A stretch of DNA of 64,000 bases from Pseudomonas viridiflava (GCF_900582195.1 NZ_UTHA01000215.1:1-64000); one strand, 5' to 3'. Positions 35,714-44,923 are shown, counted from the first letter of the stretch. Notes: generated by a model not told the origin, from the sequence alone. A program made the numbers and translations.

Positions 35714-36325
35714 ATGACTGATTCCCCCGAGCGCGACGAACGCCATCTGGCCCGTATGCAGCGCAAAAAAGCCGTGATCGACGAACGTATCGCCAACTCG
35801 CCCGACGAGTGCGGCCTGGTGCTGGTGCTGACCGGCAACGGCAAAGGCAAAAGCAGCTCGGCCTTCGGCATGCTCGCCCGTGCCATGGGCCACGGCATGC
35901 AGTGCGGTGTGGTGCAGTTCATCAAGGGCCGCAACAGCACCGGTGAAGAGCTGTTCTTCCGCCGCTTCCCCGAGCAAGTGCGCTTTCACGTGATGGGCGA
36001 GGGCTTCACCTGGGAAACCCAGGATCGCCAGCGTGATATCGCGGCTGCCGAAGCCGCGTGGGCCGTTTCTCGCGAGCTGCTGCGTGACCCATCGATTGGT
36101 CTGGTGGTGCTCGACGAACTCAACATCGCTCTCAAGCACGGCTACCTCGATCTCGATCAGGTACTCAGCGATCTGCAGGCGCGTCCGCCGATGCAGCACG
36201 TGATCGTCACCGGTCGCGCGGCCAAGCCGGAAATGATCGAGATGGGCGATACGGTCACCGAAATGGGCATGCTTAAACACGCCTTCCAGGCGGGCATCAA
36301 AGCGCAGAAAGGCGTCGAACTTTGA
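35714..36325 (+). CDS. cobO: Cob(I)yrinic acid a,c-diamide adenosyltransferase
   Basis: Transfers the adenosyl group of ATP to reduced corrin (CobO/BtuR type). The 203 residues have a short N-terminal arm and a P-loop GNGKGKSSSA at about 41-50, then QFIKGRN and the acidic VVLDELNIAL region. ATG at 35714 has GGAGAG upstream. A 39-residue N-terminal extension would be translated from riboswitch RNA and was rejected. First gene of the riboswitch-controlled cob unit; its stop overlaps the cobB start (TTGA). Confidence 0.96.
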   Translation: MTDSPERDERHLARMQRKKAVIDERIANSPDECGLVLVLTGNGKGKSSSAFGMLARAMGHGMQCGVVQFIKGRNSTGEELFFRRFPEQVRFHVMGEGFTWETQDRQRDIAAAEAAWAVSRELLRDPSIGLVVLDELNIALKHGYLDLDQVLSDLQARPPMQHVIVTGRAAKPEMIEMGDTVTEMGMLKHAFQAGIKAQKGVEL

Positions 36326-37671
36326 ATCAACCACGTCACTGCCCGGCGGTGCTCATCGCCGCGCCGGCCTCCGGTCAGGGCAAGACCACCGTCACCGCCG
36401 CACTGGCCCGTTTGCATCGCAATCAGGGGCGCAAAGTGCGCGTGTTCAAATGCGGCCCGGATTTTCTTGATCCGATGATTCTCGAGCGCGCCAGCGGTGC
36501 GCCGGTGTATCAACTGGACATGTGGATGGTCGGCGAGCAGGAAAGTCGTCGTCTGTTGTGGGAAGCCGCTGCCGAGGCGGATCTGATTCTGATCGAAGGC
36601 GTGATGGGCCTGTTTGATGGCACACCGTCCAGCGCCGATCTGGCGCGGCACTTCGGCGTGCCGGTGCTCGGCGTGATCGACGGCACGGCCATGGCACAAA
36701 CCTTTGGTGCGCTGGCGCTGGGCTTGGCGAAGTATCAGCCGGACCTGCCGTTTGCTGGCGTGCTGGCCAATCGTGTCGGCACCTTGCGCCATGCGCAATT
36801 GCTCGAAGGCAGCCTCACCGAAGGCCTGCGCTGGTATGGCGCGTTGTCCCGCGAGACCGGTATCGAACTGCCGAGTCGCCATCTCGGACTTGTCCAGGCC
36901 AGCGAACTGAATGATCTGGATGTGCGTCTCGATGCCGCCGCCGATGCATTGGCCAGCAGTTGCGAGGTAGCGCTGCCACCGGCCGTGGAATTCGCCGCGC
37001 CTGATGTGATCGCCGTCGAACCGTTGCTGAAAAACGTGCGAATTGCCGTCGCCCGCGATGAAGCGTTTGCCTTCACCTATGGCGCGAGTCTCGATCTGTT
37101 GCGGGCGATGGGCGCCGAGTTGAGTTTCTTCTCGCCGATCCGTGACACGCAATTGCCTGACGCTGACAGTCTGTATCTGCCCGGTGGTTATCCGGAATTG
37201 CACCACGTTGCGTTGTCGCAGAACACCGCGATGCTGGAGGCGATTCGTGCGCATCATGCGGCGGGGAAACCTCTGCTCGCTGAATGTGGCGGCATGTTGT
37301 ATCTGCTCGACTCTTTGACGGATGTTGAAGGCACTCGCGCCGAACTGGTCGGCCTGCTTAAGGGCGACGCGGTGATGCAAAAACGTCTGGCTGCACTGGC
37401 GCTGCAAGCAGTGGATTTGCCGGAAGGATCGTTGCGTGGGCACACTTATCATCATTCCCTGACCACCACCGAACTGACGCCGATTGCCCGTGGCTTGAGC
37501 CCGAATGGCGGGCGCGGTGCCGAGGCGGTTTATCGGGAAGGGCGGATGACGGCGTCGTACGTGCACTTTTATTTCCCGTCGAATCCGAGTGCGATTGCCG
37601 CATTGTTTGCGCCAGACCGTGAGGCCGCCTTCGCGAGCAAGCTCGCTCCCACAGGGGATCGTGTTTCTTGA
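36322..37671 (+). CDS. cobB: Cobyrinate a,c-diamide synthase (hydrogenobyrinic acid a,c-diamide synthase)
   Basis: ATP- and glutamine-dependent amidation of the a and c carboxylates of the corrin ring. The N-terminal dethiobiotin-synthetase-like ATPase has ASGQGKTTVTAAL and the C-terminal class I glutamine amidotransferase has its nucleophile Cys near residue 320 (LAECGGMLYL). The start is TTG, overlapping the cobO stop. The last ~17 residues (EAAFASKLAPTGDRVS) are encoded by one arm of a REPIN, which has replaced the native C-terminus. 449 residues. Confidence 0.95.
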   Translation: MNQPRHCPAVLIAAPASGQGKTTVTAALARLHRNQGRKVRVFKCGPDFLDPMILERASGAPVYQLDMWMVGEQESRRLLWEAAAEADLILIEGVMGLFDGTPSSADLARHFGVPVLGVIDGTAMAQTFGALALGLAKYQPDLPFAGVLANRVGTLRHAQLLEGSLTEGLRWYGALSRETGIELPSRHLGLVQASELNDLDVRLDAAADALASSCEVALPPAVEFAAPDVIAVEPLLKNVRIAVARDEAFAFTYGASLDLLRAMGAELSFFSPIRDTQLPDADSLYLPGGYPELHHVALSQNTAMLEAIRAHHAAGKPLLAECGGMLYLLDSLTDVEGTRAELVGLLKGDAVMQKRLAALALQAVDLPEGSLRGHTYHHSLTTTELTPIARGLSPNGGRGAEAVYREGRMTASYVHFYFPSNPSAIAALFAPDREAAFASKLAPTGDRVS

Positions 37672-37718
37672 GCAAGCACCCCGTCCAATGTGGGAGCGAG
37701 CTTGCTCGCGAAGAGGCC
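37622..37718. repeat. REPIN inside the cobB-bluB junction
   Basis: Left arm (GCCTTCGCGAGCAAGCTCGC) lies inside the cobB coding sequence, right arm (GCGAGCTTGCTCGCGAAGAG) ends one base before the bluB start codon. The right flank AGAGG is the only ribosome-site-like sequence in front of bluB. Confidence 0.9.
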
Positions 37719-38369
37719 ATGACAGACAACGCATTCTCCGAAGCCGAACGCGAAGCGGTTTACAGAGCCATCGCCGAACGCCGCGACATGCGCCACTTCA
37801 CCGGCGGCAGCGTCGAGCCGGAGCTGCTGCGCCGACTCCTGGAAGCCGCCCACCAGGCCCCAAGCGTCGGCCTGATGCAGCCCTGGCGCTTCATTCGCAT
37901 CAGCGACCGCAGCCTGCGCAATCAGATCCAGAACCTCGTCGAAGAGGAGCGTGTCCGTACAGCCGAAGCCCTCGGCGAGCGCAGTGACGAGTTCATGAAA
38001 CTCAAGGTCGAAGGCATCCATGACTGCGCCGAGGTGTTGGTTGCCGCATTGATGGACGATCGCGAAAAACACATCTTCGGTCGCCGCACGCTGCCGGAAA
38101 TGGACATGGCCTCGCTGTCCTGCGCTATCCAGAATCTGTGGCTGGCCTCGCGTGCCGAAGGCTTGGGCATGGGCTGGGTCTCGCTGTTCGAGCCGCAGGC
38201 GCTGGCCGATCTGCTGAAATTGCCCGAAGGCGCCAAGCCGCTGGCGGTTTTGTGTCTGGGCCCGGTCAAGGAATTCTATCCGGCGCCGATGCTGGTACTC
38301 GAAGGGTGGGCGCAGGCGCGGCCGCTCAATGAGTTGCTGTTTGAGAATTATTGGGGAGTGAGTCAATGA
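37719..38369 (+). CDS. bluB: 5,6-dimethylbenzimidazole synthase
   Basis: Flavin-destroying nitroreductase-fold enzyme that converts FMNH2 and O2 into DMB, the lower ligand of cobalamin. 216 residues; motifs ERRDMRHF, APSVGLMQPWRFI and MGWVSLFEPQ match BluB. ATG at 37719 gives a family-like N-terminus (TDNAFSEAEREAVYRAI); an in-frame ATG at 37668 would add 17 REP-encoded residues. It overlaps cobD by 4 nt (ATGA). Confidence 0.95.
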   Translation: MTDNAFSEAEREAVYRAIAERRDMRHFTGGSVEPELLRRLLEAAHQAPSVGLMQPWRFIRISDRSLRNQIQNLVEEERVRTAEALGERSDEFMKLKVEGIHDCAEVLVAALMDDREKHIFGRRTLPEMDMASLSCAIQNLWLASRAEGLGMGWVSLFEPQALADLLKLPEGAKPLAVLCLGPVKEFYPAPMLVLEGWAQARPLNELLFENYWGVSQ

Positions 38370-39274
38370 GTGTGGCGTTGTTGAGTGTCGCCGCGGTCGC
38401 GCTGGATGCGCTGCTCGGTGAACCGAAACGCTGGCATCCGCTGGTGGCGTTCGGCAATTTCGCCGGGCGCATCGAGCAACGTTTCAACGCCGGTGGGCGG
38501 GGCTGGCGCAGCCACGGCGTCACCGCGTGGGTGATCGCGGTGCTGCCGCTGACCTTGCTCGCCACGGCGTTTTCCTGGGCGCCGTACGTGGGTTGGGTCG
38601 TTGAGATTCTCGCGTTGTATTGCGCCCTCGGCATGCGCAGCCTTGGAGAGCATGTCGCGCCGGTGGCTGCTGCTTTACGTGCGGATGATCTGGACGAGGC
38701 GCGCAAACGCGTTGGCTATCTGGTCAGCCGCCAGACCGATGAACTCGACAGCACTGCCGTTGCCCGTGCCGCCACCGAGTCTGTGCTGGAAAACGGCAGC
38801 GACGCGGTGTTTGCCGCGCTGTTCTGGTTTGTCGTCGCCGGTGCACCGGGCGTGGTGCTCTATCGCTTGAGCAACACGCTCGATGCGATGTGGGGCTATC
38901 GCAACGAACGCTTTGAGCGTTTCGGTTGGGCGGCAGCGAAAATCGACGACGTGTTGAACTACATTCCTGCGCGTCTGGTGGCGTTGACCTACGCGCTGCT
39001 CGGCGAAACCCGACTCGCATTGAAGTGCTGGCGCACCCACGCGCCGCAGTGGGACAGCCCCAACGCTGGCCCGGTGATGGCGGCAGGCGCTGGTGCCTTG
39101 GGTGTGGAGTTGGGCGGCCCAGCGATCTATCACGGCGAACTGCATGAGCGTCCGCAGCTCGGCGAAGGCGCTTCTGCCGACGCCGATTCCATCGACCGTG
39201 GCTGGCAATTGGTTCAGCGCGGCGTATGGTTATGGCTGCTGATTCTCTGCGTGGGGGCTGAATTCTATGCTTGA
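38366..39274 (+). CDS. cobD: Adenosylcobinamide-phosphate synthase (CobD/CbiB)
   Basis: Integral membrane enzyme that attaches the aminopropanol arm to adenosylcobyric acid. 302 residues with about five membrane segments. Conserved features are DALLGEPKRWHPLVAFG at the N-terminus, VSRQTDELD, ENGSDAVFAALFW and the DVLNYIPARL stretch. The start overlaps the bluB stop; the 3' end overlaps cobC by 8 nt. Confidence 0.95.
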   Translation: MSVALLSVAAVALDALLGEPKRWHPLVAFGNFAGRIEQRFNAGGRGWRSHGVTAWVIAVLPLTLLATAFSWAPYVGWVVEILALYCALGMRSLGEHVAPVAAALRADDLDEARKRVGYLVSRQTDELDSTAVARAATESVLENGSDAVFAALFWFVVAGAPGVVLYRLSNTLDAMWGYRNERFERFGWAAAKIDDVLNYIPARLVALTYALLGETRLALKCWRTHAPQWDSPNAGPVMAAGAGALGVELGGPAIYHGELHERPQLGEGASADADSIDRGWQLVQRGVWLWLLILCVGAEFYA

Positions 39275-40259
39275 GCACGGTGGCCGGCTGCGCAAGGCTG
39301 CGCGCGATTACGGCATTGCCGAGGCCGACTGGCTCGACCTCTCCAGTGGCCTCGCGCCGTGGCCATTCCCGATCCCGGAAATCCCCCTGCGTGCCTGGGC
39401 ACGTCTGCCGGAAGCCGATGATGGTCTGGAGCAAGCCGCGTGCGATTACTACGGCACCGCGCAAGTGCTGCCGGTGGCCGGTTCGCAGATGGCCATCCAG
39501 TTGCTGCCGCGTTTGCGCCGGGCCGGCAAGGTCGGCGTGTTGTCGCCGTGTTATGCCGAACATGCCGAAGCGTGGCGGCGCAGCGGTTACATCGTGCGTG
39601 AAGTGCTGGAGCAGGAAGTCGAGTTTTTTCTCGACAGCCTTGATGTGCTGGTGGTGGTCAATCCGAACAACCCGACCGGCCTGAGCCTGACCCCGGCGCG
39701 CCTGCTCGACTGGCACGCGCGGCTCGCGCAGCGCGGTGGCTGGCTGGTGGTCGATGAGGCGTTCATGGACAACACGCCACAACTGAGCCTGGCCGCCCAT
39801 GCCCATCAAGTCGGGCTGATCGTGCTGCGCTCGTTCGGCAAGTTTTTCGGCCTGGCCGGCGTGCGTCTGGGCTTTGTCCTGGCCGAGCGCAAGTTGCTCC
39901 GTCTGCTCGCCGAACAGGTCGGGCCGTGGGCGGTAAGCGGGCCGACGCGGGTGCTGGGGCAGGCTTGCCTGCAAGACACCGAAGGGCATACGCGACAACG
40001 GATCCGCAGCGATGAAGCGAGCGAACGGCTGGCGGCGCTGCTTGAACGCTACGGTTTCAAACCGCAGGGCGGCTGCGCGTTGTTTCAGTGGCTGATCACC
40101 GATCAAGCGCCAGCGTTGTACGAATTCATGGCCCGGCGCGGCATTCTTCTGCGCATCTTTACCCACAACAGCAGTCTGCGTTTTGGCTTGCCCGCCGATG
40201 CGGCTGAAGAGGCGCGTCTCGAACACGCTTTAATCGCTTTCACCAAGGACCACCCATGA
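39267..40259 (+). CDS. cobC: Threonine-phosphate decarboxylase (CobC, PLP-dependent)
   Basis: Makes aminopropanol phosphate for the CobD reaction. 330 residues, fold type I aminotransferase; VNPNNPTG precedes the PLP-binding Lys192 in LRSFGKFFGLAGVRLG. In pseudomonads the name cobC is used for this enzyme, whereas enterobacteria use it for the alpha-ribazole phosphatase. The stop overlaps the cobQ start. Confidence 0.94.
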   Translation: MLEHGGRLRKAARDYGIAEADWLDLSSGLAPWPFPIPEIPLRAWARLPEADDGLEQAACDYYGTAQVLPVAGSQMAIQLLPRLRRAGKVGVLSPCYAEHAEAWRRSGYIVREVLEQEVEFFLDSLDVLVVVNPNNPTGLSLTPARLLDWHARLAQRGGWLVVDEAFMDNTPQLSLAAHAHQVGLIVLRSFGKFFGLAGVRLGFVLAERKLLRLLAEQVGPWAVSGPTRVLGQACLQDTEGHTRQRIRSDEASERLAALLERYGFKPQGGCALFQWLITDQAPALYEFMARRGILLRIFTHNSSLRFGLPADAAEEARLEHALIAFTKDHP

Positions 40260-41707
40260 CAACCCTGATGGTGCAGGGCACCACTTCCGATGCCGGTAAA
40301 AGTACGCTGGTGACGGCGCTGTGCCGTTGGGCGACCCGGCAGGGCGTGGCGGTCGTACCGTTCAAGCCGCAGAACATGGCGCTCAACAGCGCCGTAACTG
40401 CCGATGGCGGCGAGATCGGTCGCGCGCAAGCGGTACAGGCGCAAGCGGCGAACCTTGAGCCGCACACCGACATGAACCCGGTGCTGCTCAAGCCGAACAG
40501 CGACACCGGCGCGCAAGTGATCATTCATGGCCGTGCCGTCACGACGATGAACGCTGTTGCCTATCACGATTACAAAGCCATCGCGATGCAGGCTGTGCTG
40601 GCCTCGCATGACCGTCTCAGCGCTGCGTATCCGTTGGTGATGGTCGAAGGCGCAGGCTCGCCCGCCGAGATCAATCTGCGCGCCGGCGACATCGCCAACA
40701 TGGGCTTCGCCGAGGCGGTGGACTGTCCGGTTTTGCTGATTGCCGACATCAATCGCGGCGGGGTTTTCGCCCATCTGGTCGGTACACTCGAACTGCTGTC
40801 GCCGAGCGAACAGGCGCGGGTCAAAGGCTTCATCATCAATCGTTTTCGCGGTGACATCGCCTTGCTGCAACCGGGCCTCGACTGGCTTGAACAACGCACC
40901 GGCAAACCGGTGGTGGGTGTATTGCCCTACGTGATGGACCTGCATCTGGAGGCCGAGGACGGCATTGATCAGCGCCAGACCGACAAGGCTGAGCAGGTGC
41001 TGAAAGTGGTGGTGCCGGTACTGCCGCGCATCAGCAATCACACCGACTTCGATCCGCTGCGCTTGCATCCGCAGGTCGATTTGCAATTCGTTGGCCCGGG
41101 ACAGGTGATTCCAGCGGCGGATTTGATCATTCTGCCGGGCTCGAAAAGCGTGCGCAGCGATCTGGCTTATTTACGCGCCAATGGCTGGGATGCGGCGATC
41201 TCTCGGCATCTGCGTTACGGCGGCAAGCTGCTGGGGATTTGCGGCGGTCTGCAGATGCTCGGCGAGCAGGTGCATGATCCGCTCGGCCTCGAAGGTGCAG
41301 CAGGCACGAGTGCCGGTTTGGGCTTGCTGGCATTCGACACCACGCTTGAATCCGAGAAGCAGTTGCGCAATGTGCGTGGGCGGTTGTCGCTGGAAGATGC
41401 TGATGTCAGTGGTTATGAAATTCATGCGGGCGTGACCACGGGACCGGCACTGGAAAACGCAGCGGTGCATCTGGATGACGGCCGTTGCGACGGCGCGCAG
41501 AGTGTTGATGGGCAGGTGTTTGGCACGTATCTGCATGGCTTGTTTGAATCGCCGACGGCGAGTGCAGCGTTGCTGCGCTGGGCCGGGTTGAGCGACGTGC
41601 AGCAGGTGGATTATCACGGCTTGCGCGAGCGCGATATCGAGCGGCTGGCGGATCTGGTGGAAAAGCATCTGGATACCGAGCTGTTGCGTCAGCTCTGTGG
41701 GATTTGA
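40256..41707 (+). CDS. cobQ: Cobyric acid synthase
   Basis: Amidates the b, d, e and g side chains of adenosylcobyrinic acid diamide using glutamine and ATP. 483 residues: an N-terminal ATPase-like domain (QGTTSDAGKSTLVTALC; PFKPQNMALNS) and a C-terminal glutamine amidotransferase with Cys near residue 328 (LLGICGGLQMLG) and His in GTYLHGLFES. Tightly packed after cobC; a REPIN follows and separates it from cobU. Confidence 0.96.
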   Translation: MTTLMVQGTTSDAGKSTLVTALCRWATRQGVAVVPFKPQNMALNSAVTADGGEIGRAQAVQAQAANLEPHTDMNPVLLKPNSDTGAQVIIHGRAVTTMNAVAYHDYKAIAMQAVLASHDRLSAAYPLVMVEGAGSPAEINLRAGDIANMGFAEAVDCPVLLIADINRGGVFAHLVGTLELLSPSEQARVKGFIINRFRGDIALLQPGLDWLEQRTGKPVVGVLPYVMDLHLEAEDGIDQRQTDKAEQVLKVVVPVLPRISNHTDFDPLRLHPQVDLQFVGPGQVIPAADLIILPGSKSVRSDLAYLRANGWDAAISRHLRYGGKLLGICGGLQMLGEQVHDPLGLEGAAGTSAGLGLLAFDTTLESEKQLRNVRGRLSLEDADVSGYEIHAGVTTGPALENAAVHLDDGRCDGAQSVDGQVFGTYLHGLFESPTASAALLRWAGLSDVQQVDYHGLRERDIERLADLVEKHLDTELLRQLCGI

Positions 41708-41719
41708 GGTGCCTGTGCC

Positions 41720-41821
41720 GGCCTCTTCGCGAGCAGGCTCGCTCCCACAATGGACCTGTTGATCTTAGATTTTGTTTACACCCCATAACCCTGTGGGAGC
41801 GAGCTTGCTCGCGAAGGGGCC
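41720..41821. repeat. REPIN between cobQ and cobU
   Basis: GCCTCTTCGCGAGCAGGCTC and GAGCTTGCTCGCGAAGGGGC face each other across a ~45-nt loop. It interrupts the otherwise overlapping cob genes. Confidence 0.9.
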
Positions 41822-41855
41822 AATCGCCTCAACACATAATTCTGTGGATAAACCC

Positions 41856-42377
41856 ATGCTCCAACTGATCCTCGGCGGCGCCCGCTCCGGCAAAAGTCGT
41901 CTGGCGGAAAAACTCGCCACCGACAGCCAGCTTGCGGTGACCTACATCGCCACCAGCCAACCGCTCGATGGCGAAATGAGCGACCGCGTCGCCCACCACC
42001 GCGCGCGCCGTCCCGCCGAATGGGCGCTCATCGAAGAGCCGCTGGAACTGGCTCGCGTCCTGCGCGAATCCGCCAGCGTCGAGCGTTGCCTGCTGGTCGA
42101 TTGCCTGACCCTGTGGTTGACCAATCTGCTGATGCTCGATGACGCCGAACGCCTCGCCGCCGAACGCGAAGCCCTGCTCGACTGCCTGGCATCCTTGCCG
42201 GGTGAAATCATTTTTGTCAGCAACGAGACCGGAATGGGTGTCGTGCCGCTGGGCGAATTGACTCGCCGCTACGTCGATGAAGCCGGTTGGCTGCATCAAG
42301 CTCTGGCCGAGCGTTGTCAGCGTGTTGTCCTGACCGTCGCCGGCCTGCCCCTGACTCTGAAAGGACCTGCGTTATGA
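41856..42377 (+). CDS. cobU: Adenosylcobinamide kinase / guanylyltransferase (CobU/CobP)
   Basis: Bifunctional enzyme that phosphorylates adenosylcobinamide and converts it to the GDP form. 173 residues; P-loop GGARSGKS at 7-14, and the guanylylated His in VAHHRARRP (His47 or His48). ATG at 41856 is used; a 28-residue upstream extension would be encoded by REPIN sequence. The stop overlaps cobT. Confidence 0.94.
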   Translation: MLQLILGGARSGKSRLAEKLATDSQLAVTYIATSQPLDGEMSDRVAHHRARRPAEWALIEEPLELARVLRESASVERCLLVDCLTLWLTNLLMLDDAERLAAEREALLDCLASLPGEIIFVSNETGMGVVPLGELTRRYVDEAGWLHQALAERCQRVVLTVAGLPLTLKGPAL

Positions 42378-43429
42378 CTCAAACCTGGTGGCTGAACCCG
42401 TGCAAGGCGGTGGATATCAATGTCGTTGAGCAAGCGGCGGCGCGGCAGCAGCAACTGACCAAACCCGCCGGTTCGCTCGGTCGACTGGAGTCGGTAGCGG
42501 TGCAACTAGCCGGTCTGCAGGGCCGGGTCAAACCCACGCTGGAACAGGTCTGGATCGCGATTTTTGCCGGTGATCATGGCGTAGTCGCTGAAGGTGTTTC
42601 GGCGTTCCCGCAGGAAGTCACCGGGCAGATGCTGCTCAACTTTGTCAGCGGTGGCGCGGCGATCAGCGTGCTGGCGCGTCAGCTCGGGGCGCAACTGGAA
42701 GTGGTCGATCTGGGCACGGTGAATCCAGCGCTCAACCTGCCGGGTGTGCGCCATTTGAAAATCGGCGCGGGCACGGCGAACTTCGTGCAGGGCGCAGCGA
42801 TGACTCAGGCCCAGGGCGAACGGGCCTTGCAGGCCGGTCGCGACAGTCTGTTGCGGGCGAAAGCGGCGGGGGCGCAGTTGTTCATCGGTGGCGAAATGGG
42901 CATTGGCAATACCACGGCGGCAAGTGCCTTGGCCTGCGCCTTGCTCGATTGCCCGGTGGCGCATCTGACCGGCCCCGGCACCGGGCTGGATGCCGACGGC
43001 GTCAGCCATAAAGCACAAGTGATCGAGCGTGCGCTGGCATTGCACGCCGCACAGCGTGGCGATGCGTTGCAGACCTTGTTCAGTCTGGGTGGTTTTGAAA
43101 TCGCCGCGCTGGTCGGCGCGTATCTGGCAGCGGCTCAAGAAGGCGTTGCGGTGCTGGTCGACGGTTTTATCTGCACGGTCGCGGCGCTGGTCGCGGTGCG
43201 TTTGAATCCGGCCTGTCGCGAGTGGTTGTTGTTCGGCCATCGCGGTGCCGAGCCGGGCCATCGTCATGTGCTGGAAACCCTGAAGGCCGAGCCGTTGCTG
43301 GAACTCGGTTTACGTCTGGGCGAGGGCAGTGGTGCGGCGCTGGCGGTGCCGTTGTTGCGTCTGGCCTGTGATCTGCACGGGCAGATGGCGACGTTCGCTG
43401 AAGCGGCGGTGGCGGATCGTCCGGCATGA
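42374..43429 (+). CDS. cobT: Nicotinate-nucleotide-dimethylbenzimidazole phosphoribosyltransferase
   Basis: Activates DMB to alpha-ribazole phosphate. 351 residues. Motifs include KPAGSLGRLE near the N-terminus, FAGDHGVVAEGVSAFP, GEMGIGNTTAASAL and the C-terminal GHRGAEPGH region holding the catalytic Glu neighbourhood. Functional partner of BluB encoded in the same cluster. Overlaps cobU and the phosphatase gene at its two ends. Confidence 0.96.
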   Translation: MTQTWWLNPCKAVDINVVEQAAARQQQLTKPAGSLGRLESVAVQLAGLQGRVKPTLEQVWIAIFAGDHGVVAEGVSAFPQEVTGQMLLNFVSGGAAISVLARQLGAQLEVVDLGTVNPALNLPGVRHLKIGAGTANFVQGAAMTQAQGERALQAGRDSLLRAKAAGAQLFIGGEMGIGNTTAASALACALLDCPVAHLTGPGTGLDADGVSHKAQVIERALALHAAQRGDALQTLFSLGGFEIAALVGAYLAAAQEGVAVLVDGFICTVAALVAVRLNPACREWLLFGHRGAEPGHRHVLETLKAEPLLELGLRLGEGSGAALAVPLLRLACDLHGQMATFAEAAVADRPA

Positions 43430-44001
43430 CATTGCATCTGGATTTGCTGCGCCACGGTGAGACTGAATTGGGCGGTGGTTTGCGCGGCAGTCTCGACGAT
43501 GCGCTGACTGAAAAGGGTTGGTCGCAGATGCGTGCGTCGGTGGTCGAGGGCGGGCCGTGGAGTCGTCTGGTCAGTTCGCCGTTGCAGCGTTGTGCGCGGT
43601 TTGCCGCTGAACTGGGTGAGCAACTGAGTCTGCCAGTGCATCTGGACAAGGATCTGCAAGAGCTGCATTTCGGTGCATGGGAAGGGCAGAGCGCAGCGGC
43701 GTTGATGGAAACGGACGCCGAGGCGTTGGGGTTGTTCTGGGCTGATCCGTATGCGTTCACTCCACCGCAGGGTGAGCCGGTCAGCGAGTTCGCGGTGCGG
43801 GTGCTGGCGGCTGCTGCACGCCTGCACAGCGCCTACGCGGGTGAGCGGGTTCTGCTGATCAGTCACGGCGGGGTAATGCGCCTGTTGCTGGCGCAAGCGC
43901 GGGGGTTGCCGCGCGAACAACTGCTCAATGTCGAAGTCGCTCACGGCGCGTTGTTTGCGCTGACGGTTGAGGCTGATGGTTCGCTCAAGGAAGGTCACTG
44001 A
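43426..44001 (+). CDS. Alpha-ribazole phosphatase-like histidine phosphatase
   Basis: A 191-residue histidine phosphatase. The phospho-accepting His10 is in LLRHGETE and the second catalytic His in LISHGGVMRLL. Position between cobT and cobS indicates dephosphorylation of alpha-ribazole phosphate or adenosylcobalamin phosphate. The enterobacterial name is cobC, which clashes with the decarboxylase above, so no symbol is given. Confidence 0.9.
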   Translation: MTLHLDLLRHGETELGGGLRGSLDDALTEKGWSQMRASVVEGGPWSRLVSSPLQRCARFAAELGEQLSLPVHLDKDLQELHFGAWEGQSAAALMETDAEALGLFWADPYAFTPPQGEPVSEFAVRVLAAAARLHSAYAGERVLLISHGGVMRLLLAQARGLPREQLLNVEVAHGALFALTVEADGSLKEGH

Positions 44002-44002
44002 C

Positions 44003-44734
44003 ATGTTGCCGTTGTGGATCGCCCTGCAATTTCTCAGCAGCCTGCCGATTCGCTTGCCGGGGATGCCCGAGCCGCAACAGCTGGGGCGTTCGCTGCTGTT
44101 TTATCCGTTGGTGGGATTGTTGTTTGGCGTGCTCCTCTGGGCGCTGAATCTTGTTTTGGCGGGTGCGCCGTTGCTGTTGCATGCGGCGCTGGTGCTGACC
44201 GTGTGGGTCTTGCTCAGCGGTGCACTTCACCTTGATGGTCTGGCCGACAGCGCCGATGCCTGGCTCGGCGGCTTTGGTGATCGCGAGCGCACACTGACGA
44301 TCATGAAAGATCCGCGCAGCGGGCCGATTGCGGTGGTCACGCTGGTGTTGGTGTTGTTGCTCAAGTTTGCCGCGTTGCTGGCATTGATCGAGCAGCAGCA
44401 AGGTCTTGCATTGGTCATCGTGCCGTTGCTCGGGCGGGCGGCGTTGCTCGGGTTGTTTCTGACCACGCCCTATGTGCGGCCCGGCGGGTTGGGGCAGGCG
44501 TTGGTGGATCATTTGCCGCGCAGGGCTGGTTGGTGGGTGCTGGGCTTGAGTGCGTTTGCCTGTGTGCTGATTGCCGGGTTTGCCGCGTTCGTCGCGTTGG
44601 TGATTTCGCTCGGTGTGTTTATCTGGTTGCGGCATGTGATGATGCGACGGTTGGGCGGGACGACGGGCGATACGGCAGGGGCGTTGCTGGAATTGCTGGA
44701 GATGGTGGTGCTGGTGGGAGTGGTTTTGGTCTAA
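44003..44734 (+). CDS. cobS: Adenosylcobinamide-GDP ribazoletransferase (cobalamin synthase)
   Basis: Membrane enzyme that joins adenosylcobinamide-GDP to alpha-ribazole, completing the nucleotide loop. 243 residues, about six or seven membrane segments; conserved acidic motifs GALHLDGLADSADAW and KDPRSGPIAV. ATG at 44003 follows AAGGAAGG and lies 1 nt after the phosphatase stop. Last gene of the cob unit; a REPIN follows. Confidence 0.95.
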   Translation: MLPLWIALQFLSSLPIRLPGMPEPQQLGRSLLFYPLVGLLFGVLLWALNLVLAGAPLLLHAALVLTVWVLLSGALHLDGLADSADAWLGGFGDRERTLTIMKDPRSGPIAVVTLVLVLLLKFAALLALIEQQQGLALVIVPLLGRAALLGLFLTTPYVRPGGLGQALVDHLPRRAGWWVLGLSAFACVLIAGFAAFVALVISLGVFIWLRHVMMRRLGGTTGDTAGALLELLEMVVLVGVVLV

Positions 44735-44755
44735 GAGATTATTGCTGGATGGGCT

Positions 44756-44848
44756 GGCCCCTTCGCGAGCAAGTCGAATCGTCGCACCGTCGCTCCCACA
44801 TTTGAAATGCGATCTCCTGTGGGAGCGAGCTTGCTCGCGAAGGCGGCC
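44756..44848. repeat. REPIN with variant left arm
   Basis: Left arm carries the same 16-nt replacement (TCGAATCGTCGCACCG at 44773-44788) as 33145-33250; right arm is a standard REP. Confidence 0.88.
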
Positions 44849-44888
44849 TCACCGGCAGCACAATGTTATGGGTAAACTCATCTGTAAC

Positions 44889-44920
44889 TTGATTTAACAC
44901 AGTCGCGGGTATATACACGC
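44889..44920 (+). promoter_or_regulatory. marR promoter with overlapping operator
   Basis: TTGATT (44889-44894), 17-nt spacer and TATACA (44912-44917) form a sigma70-type promoter. The palindrome GCGGGTATATACACGC (44905-44920, one mismatch) covers the -10 box. The predicted transcription start falls at about the ATG (44924), so the message would be leaderless; no Shine-Dalgarno is present. Confidence 0.65.
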
Positions 44921-44923
44921 ATC

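Noticed and set aside
37668..37718. 17-residue N-terminal extension of BluB
   Set aside because: Encoded by the REPIN right arm; the family N-terminus starts at 37719.
38724..40226. 500-codon minus-strand frame
   Set aside because: Antisense of cobD and cobC, both of which have clear conserved motifs.
41772..41855. 28-residue N-terminal extension of CobU
   Set aside because: Partly REPIN-encoded; the P-loop is expected at residues 7-14, which fits the start at 41856.
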